Of a DNA stretch of 25,246 bases, positions 22,242-25,246 are shown one piece after another; position 1 is the stretch's first letter, and each line of letters begins with the position of its first letter. Position numbers and translations under genes: made by a program. The notes under the pieces were generated by a model. The model was not told the origin of the DNA. It did no database searches and saw only the letters and a program-made list of their open reading frames with translations. Source of the stretch: an uncultured Collinsella sp. (GTDB taxonomy: Bacteria > Actinomycetota > Coriobacteriia > Coriobacteriales > Coriobacteriaceae); contig CAAENB010000040.1 of NCBI GenBank assembly GCA_900757235.1, positions 1 through 25,246 of the forward strand, read 5' to 3'.

Positions 22242-23162
22242 GTGGCAACTCAGAAATTCACCGGCGTTATCCCTCCCGTCGTTGTTCCCGATACCGAAGA
22301 TCACCAGCTCGATGTTGCCTCCTTTGAGCGCAGCATCAACCGCATGATCGATGCCGGCATCGATGGCCTGTTCTTCTTGGGCTCTTCGGGTGAGGTCGTT
22401 TTCTCCACCGACGAGCGTCGTCGCCAGATCATCGCCGAGGCCGTCCGCATCGTCGACCACCGCGTGCCTGTTCTGGTCGGCATCATCGATACCGAGACCG
22501 AGCGCATGATTGAGCACGGCAAGGTCGCTCAGGAGCTGGGCGCCGATGCCCTCGTCGCCACCTGCCCGTTCTATGCCCTGCAGGGCATGACCGAGGTCGA
22601 GGAGCACTTCCGCATCCTGCACGAGGAGCTTGACCTGCCCATCTTTGCCTATGACATTCCCGTCTGCGTTCACACCAAGCTCCCCTGGAAGCTCCTTGCC
22701 AAGCTCGGCGCCGAGGGCGTCCTTGCTGGCGTCAAGGATTCCTCGGGTGATGACATCTCGTTCCGCTACCTCGTTCAGGAGAACGAGAAGAACGGCCATC
22801 CGATGAGCATCCTCACCGGCCACGAGGTTGTTGTCGACGGTGCTTACCTCGGTGGCGCCGACGGCTCTGTCCCGGGTCTCGCCAACGTTGAGCCCGAGGG
22901 CTACGTTCGTCAGTGGAAGGCCGCTCAGGCTGGTGACTGGGCTACCGTCAAGGCCGAGCAGGATCGCCTCAATGAGATTTCGCACATCTGGGATGTCACC
23001 TCGGGCGTCCAGGGCTATGCCGGTGGCGTCGGCGCCTTCAAGACCGCTATGAACCTCATGGGTATCTTCGACAGCCCGACCATGCCGCGCCCGGTGAAGG
23101 CCATGACCGGCGAGAACGTCGAGGCTATTAGGAAGGTCCTCCAGGACAACGGCCTCCTGTAA
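22242..23162 (+). CDS. nanA: NanA/DapA-family lyase, probable N-acetylneuraminate lyase (non-canonical)
   Basis: A 306-residue (beta/alpha)8 class I aldolase. Schiff-base Lys165 (AGVKDSSGD) and Tyr137 (FAYDIP) fall at the same numbers as in E. coli NanA, and the carboxylate-binding loop is GSSGE (47-51). The expected reaction is Neu5Ac to ManNAc plus pyruvate in the cytosol. Substrate-side residues differ from E. coli NanA: the NGYDE segment is TGHEV and the later GIGS segment is SVPG. Alternatives are dihydrodipicolinate synthase or a keto-deoxysugar aldolase. The neighbouring nanK and nanE make the sialic acid role most likely. The start is GTG at 22242 with AAGGAG six bases upstream, giving the usual family length. 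Confidence 0.78.
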   Translation: MATQKFTGVIPPVVVPDTEDHQLDVASFERSINRMIDAGIDGLFFLGSSGEVVFSTDERRRQIIAEAVRIVDHRVPVLVGIIDTETERMIEHGKVAQELGADALVATCPFYALQGMTEVEEHFRILHEELDLPIFAYDIPVCVHTKLPWKLLAKLGAEGVLAGVKDSSGDDISFRYLVQENEKNGHPMSILTGHEVVVDGAYLGGADGSVPGLANVEPEGYVRQWKAAQAGDWATVKAEQDRLNEISHIWDVTSGVQGYAGGVGAFKTAMNLMGIFDSPTMPRPVKAMTGENVEAIRKVLQDNGLL

Positions 23163-23183
23163 AGCTTTCCCAGGCACCCGACC

Positions 23184-23242
23184 TCGCCGTTCAACCGTGT
23201 GGCCATGACTATTAGGTCAATGGCCACACGGTTTCTCGGCGA
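23184..23242 (+). terminator. Long stem-loop between nanA and nanK, partial terminator
   Basis: AACCGTGTGGCCAT (23193-23206) is perfectly complementary to ATGGCCACACGGTT (23220-23233). An outer stem TCGCCG/CGGCGA (23184-23189 with 23237-23242) extends it across a three-base internal loop. The inner stem is followed by only TTCT, so termination is probably incomplete. A -10-like TATAGT at 23302-23307 could give nanK some transcription of its own, but no -35 box is evident. Confidence 0.6.
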
Positions 23243-23334
23243 TCTTGGGCACCAGGAAAACCTTTACTGCGCTGTGACGGCTAGCCTGACGGCGCATTTC
23301 CTATAGTTGTTTTTTATCTCCGAAGGAGAGCGAC

Positions 23335-24300
23335 ATGGAGAACAAGTACGTCTGTTCTGTCGATATCGGCGGAACTAAGATCGCGACCGCCATCATGGAG
23401 TATCCAGCTGACGGTAGTGTGCCCCATCCCGTTTTTGAGGCCGAGGTTCCCACAGAGGCCCAAGAGGGCGGCGAGGCCGTCTTCCAGCGTATCGAGGCAT
23501 CCATCAAGGCTGCTCTCGAGGCGAATCCCGATGTCGAGGTCCTTGGCGTCGGTATCGGTGCCGCTGGCGTCGTCGATCCCAAGACGGGCGCCATCGCGTA
23601 TGCCAATGAGATCATGCCCGGCTGGTCCGGCGTTCAGTTGGGGCCGCGTCTGCGCGAGGATCTCGGTCTTCCCGTTGCCGTTGTAGGCGACGTGCAGGCT
23701 CATGCTCTGGGCGAGGCCCACTGGGGTGTCGGCAAGGGCAAGTTCTCCGTCTTGTGTCTTGGCATCGGTACGGGTATCGGCGGCGCATATGTCGAGAACG
23801 GCCGCGTGATGCAGGGCTTCCATGGTGCTGCCGGTCATATGGGCCACATCGAGTGCTCGGCTGCCGCCGGCATTCCCTGCGCCTGCGGGCGTTCCGGCCA
23901 TCTGGAGTCGGTTGCTTCGGGCACTTCCATTGGTCGTATGTACGATGAGCGCTTTGGCCGCGTCGACCCCAGCCGTCCTTCGGTCGGTCGCGATGTGAAC
24001 GACCTGTGCCGTGCAGGCGACGCAAAGGCGACCGAGGTCATCCATGATGCCGGCTTTGCGCTGGGTGCCAGCTTGGGCTCGCTCGCCAACATCCTGGACC
24101 CTGAGGTCATCGTGCTTTCGGGCGGTGTGATTCACCAAGGTCCCGATTGGCGTTCGCAGACGTGGAAGGATTCGGTGCACGAGGGCTATGCCAGCCAGGC
24201 GCTCGATCCGCTTCAGGACACGCCGATCCTCATCGGTTCTCTGGAGGGCGATGCTCCGCTCATCGGTGCCGCTGAGCATCTTCTTGCCTCGTTGAAGTAA
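23335..24300 (+). CDS. nanK: ROK-family sugar kinase, probable N-acetylmannosamine kinase
   Basis: A 321-residue ROK kinase that would phosphorylate ManNAc released by NanA. The ATP-binding motif DIGGTKIATAIM is at residues 8-19. The catalytic aspartate is Asp119 in VVGDVQAHALGEAHWG. LGIGTGIGGAYVENG and the His-containing AAGHMGHIE follow. The zinc-binding signature reads PCACGRSGHLES, where the usual third Cys (GCxE) is a His. No N-terminal helix-turn-helix is present, so it is a kinase rather than a NagC-type regulator. The ATG at 23335 has AAGGAG six bases upstream. ManNAc specificity is inferred from position between nanA and nanE; glucose or GlcNAc kinase activity cannot be excluded from sequence alone. 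Confidence 0.82.
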   Translation: MENKYVCSVDIGGTKIATAIMEYPADGSVPHPVFEAEVPTEAQEGGEAVFQRIEASIKAALEANPDVEVLGVGIGAAGVVDPKTGAIAYANEIMPGWSGVQLGPRLREDLGLPVAVVGDVQAHALGEAHWGVGKGKFSVLCLGIGTGIGGAYVENGRVMQGFHGAAGHMGHIECSAAAGIPCACGRSGHLESVASGTSIGRMYDERFGRVDPSRPSVGRDVNDLCRAGDAKATEVIHDAGFALGASLGSLANILDPEVIVLSGGVIHQGPDWRSQTWKDSVHEGYASQALDPLQDTPILIGSLEGDAPLIGAAEHLLASLK

Positions 24301-24316
24301 ACGTATCTGCTGTAGG

Positions 24317-24347
24317 AGCCTCCCGAGACAACACGCCTCGGGAGGCT
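24317..24347 (+). other. Intercistronic stem-loop between nanK and nanE
   Basis: AGCCTCCCGAG (24317-24327) is perfectly complementary to CTCGGGAGGCT (24337-24347) with a nine-base loop. It is followed by GTTCTGAG, not a U-tract, and the nanE RBS comes within ten bases. It resembles the other non-terminating stems of this locus. Confidence 0.65.
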
Positions 24348-24370
24348 GTTCTGAGAAAGGTTGCAGCCTT

Positions 24371-25057
24371 ATGACCGTCGATCCTTTGATTCAATCCCTG
24401 AAGGGCAAGCTCGTCGTGAGCGTTCAGGCGTATATGGGCGAGCCGCTTCGTACGCCCGAGACCATGGCTCAAATGTCTCGCGCCTGCGAGCTTGGCGGCG
24501 CCGCCGCCATTCGCTGTCAGGGCCTTGCCGACATTGCCGCCATTAAGGGTCGCTGTGAGGTTCCCGTCATCGGCCTGTGGAAGGATGGACACGAGGGCGT
24601 TTACATCACGCCGACGCTGCGTCACGCTCGCGCCTGCGTTGCTGCCGGTGCCGATATCGTGGCGATCGACGCCACTGATCGTCCGCGTCCCGATGGCAAG
24701 ACCGTCGAGGATACCTTCCGCCCGCTGCACGAGGAGGGTGTGCTCCTGATGGCGGATTGTGCCACCATCGAGGACATTCGCCGTGCGGTTGATATGGGCT
24801 TTGACCTGGTATCCACCACGCTTTCTCACGGCGTCGCCGCCATCGACTGCACCATGGCCGATGGCCCCGACCTGCCACTCCTGCGTCAGGCGACCGAGGA
24901 ATTCCCCGGTCTTCCCATCATCTGCGAGGGCCGCGTGCACACGCCCGAGGAGGCTCGCGCTGCGATCGATGCTGGCGCCTGGGCCGTTGTCGTCGGCACC
25001 GCCATCACGCACCCCACGAGTATTACGAGTTGGTTCAAGGCTGCGCTTGAGGCGTAA
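24371..25057 (+). CDS. nanE: N-acetylmannosamine-6-phosphate 2-epimerase
   Basis: A 228-residue TIM-barrel epimerase converting ManNAc-6-P to GlcNAc-6-P, the last step of the dedicated sialic acid pathway. The family pattern is clear: LVVSVQ near the N-terminus, AAAIRCQG, VPVIGLWKDG with the catalytic lysine, ADIVAIDATDRPRP (the phosphate and sugar site signature), LMADCATIED, LVSTTLSH, and ICEGRVHTPEEA with the catalytic glutamate, ending in GAWAVVVGTAITHP. Length is normal. The ATG at 24371 is preceded by GAAAGG at a rather long spacing of about ten bases. This is the firmest evidence that the whole locus handles sialic acid. No nagA or nagB lies in the window, so later steps are encoded elsewhere. 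Confidence 0.95.
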   Translation: MTVDPLIQSLKGKLVVSVQAYMGEPLRTPETMAQMSRACELGGAAAIRCQGLADIAAIKGRCEVPVIGLWKDGHEGVYITPTLRHARACVAAGADIVAIDATDRPRPDGKTVEDTFRPLHEEGVLLMADCATIEDIRRAVDMGFDLVSTTLSHGVAAIDCTMADGPDLPLLRQATEEFPGLPIICEGRVHTPEEARAAIDAGAWAVVVGTAITHPTSITSWFKAALEA

Positions 25058-25084
25058 GACAGGTCTCGTATCCGCTCGGGGCGG

Positions 25085-25090
25085 TATACT
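25085..25090 (+). promoter_or_regulatory. Possible -10 box for rapZ
   Basis: TATACT is a good -10 hexamer in the short gap after nanE, but I see no matching -35 box. If used, transcription would start near 25097 and run through the terminator hairpin before reaching rapZ. Confidence 0.3.
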
Positions 25091-25108
25091 CAATATAGGC
25101 AATTGACC

Positions 25109-25146
25109 GCGCGGGATCCGGGTTGCTGGGTCCCGCGCTTGTTTTT
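25109..25146 (+). terminator. Rho-independent terminator closing the nan locus
   Basis: GCGCGGGATCC (25109-25119) pairs with GGGTCCCGCGC (25128-25138) with one wobble and an eight-base loop, followed by TTGTTTTT. It is the only stem in the locus with a proper U-tract. The tract ends one base before the GGGAGG ribosome binding site of rapZ. Confidence 0.88.
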
Positions 25147-25158
25147 GGGAGGCAGCAC

Positions 25159-25246
25159 ATGCAAAAGGGAGATGCCATGGATGCGGCGGAGCGCTCGGAG
25201 CGCATCCCCGATATCGTCATCATCACCGGAATGTCCGGATCGGGCC
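25159..25246 (+). CDS. rapZ: RapZ/YvcJ-family nucleotide-binding protein (3' truncated by window)
   Basis: Only the first 29 codons are present. They read into a P-loop, IVIITGMSGSG, preceded by about 15 variable residues, as in RapZ/YvcJ proteins. In E. coli RapZ controls glucosamine-6-phosphate synthase through small RNAs; in Gram-positives YvcJ is a nucleotide-binding protein of less certain role. The ATG at 25159 has GGGAGG six bases upstream; an ATG six codons later is a second option. In many Actinobacteria this gene directly follows uvrC and precedes yvcK and whiA, which supports the call from such a short fragment. Confidence 0.75.
   Translation, partial: MQKGDAMDAAERSERIPDIVIITGMSGSG

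Noticed and set aside
22242..23162. Dihydrodipicolinate synthase (dapA) as primary name for the lyase
   Set aside because: The family cannot be split by eye with certainty, but the position between a sialic acid importer, nanK and nanE makes a lysine-pathway role less likely.
23279..23286. GGCTAGCC palindrome before nanK as an operator
   Set aside because: Only 8 bp, no second copy noticed in the locus and no clear promoter beside it; too weak to call.

Overview
The window looks like chromosomal DNA of a Gram-positive, GC-rich actinobacterium of the Coriobacteriia, most likely Collinsella or a close relative. The grounds are the codon use, the frequent GTG starts, an actinobacterial/Bacillus-type LexA box, and a uvrC-to-rapZ neighbourhood typical of Actinobacteria. 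The genus is an inference; no rRNA is present to confirm it. I see no tRNA or rRNA gene, insertion sequence, CRISPR array or phage gene.

Left part (1-7070): the 3' end of uvrB on the plus strand ends at a strong hairpin terminator. Four convergent minus-strand genes follow. In transcription order they are an eight-helix LtaS-type sulfatase/phosphoglycerol transferase, an Mrp/ApbC P-loop ATPase, and two unrelated FAD flavoproteins (HI0933/YhiN family and COG2509 family).

Middle part (7111-14331): plus-strand housekeeping genes. uvrA is preceded by a good candidate SOS box. A YbaK-type Cys-tRNA(Pro) deacylase, the lipid II flippase murJ and uvrC follow in a tightly packed cluster. With uvrB, all three UvrABC excision repair genes lie within 14.3 kb.

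Right part (14332-25146): a sialic acid uptake and breakdown locus of about 10.7 kb lies between uvrC and rapZ, genes that are neighbours in many Actinobacteria. A 365-base non-coding leader carries nested inverted repeats, a LacI-like palindrome, an extended -10 box and a hairpin that buries the first Shine-Dalgarno sequence. Then come a Tat-type lipoprotein solute-binding protein, a permease, a permease-ATPase fusion and a second ATPase, which together form a peptide-family (PepT) ABC importer. After these come a CE7/AXE1-type esterase with an intact Ser-Asp-His triad, a shorter paralogue that has lost the nucleophile and the oxyanion loop, a NanA-family lyase with unusual substrate-pocket residues, a ROK kinase (NanK) and NanE epimerase. 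The pathway read from this is import of sialic acid, removal of O-acetyl groups, cleavage to ManNAc plus pyruvate, phosphorylation, and epimerisation to GlcNAc-6-P. Several long intercistronic stem-loops without U-tracts separate the genes. A classic terminator closes the locus immediately before rapZ, whose 5' end is cut by the window edge.

The most interesting items are the active/inactive esterase pair, the non-canonical lyase, the structured leader, and the terminator wedged against the rapZ ribosome binding site.
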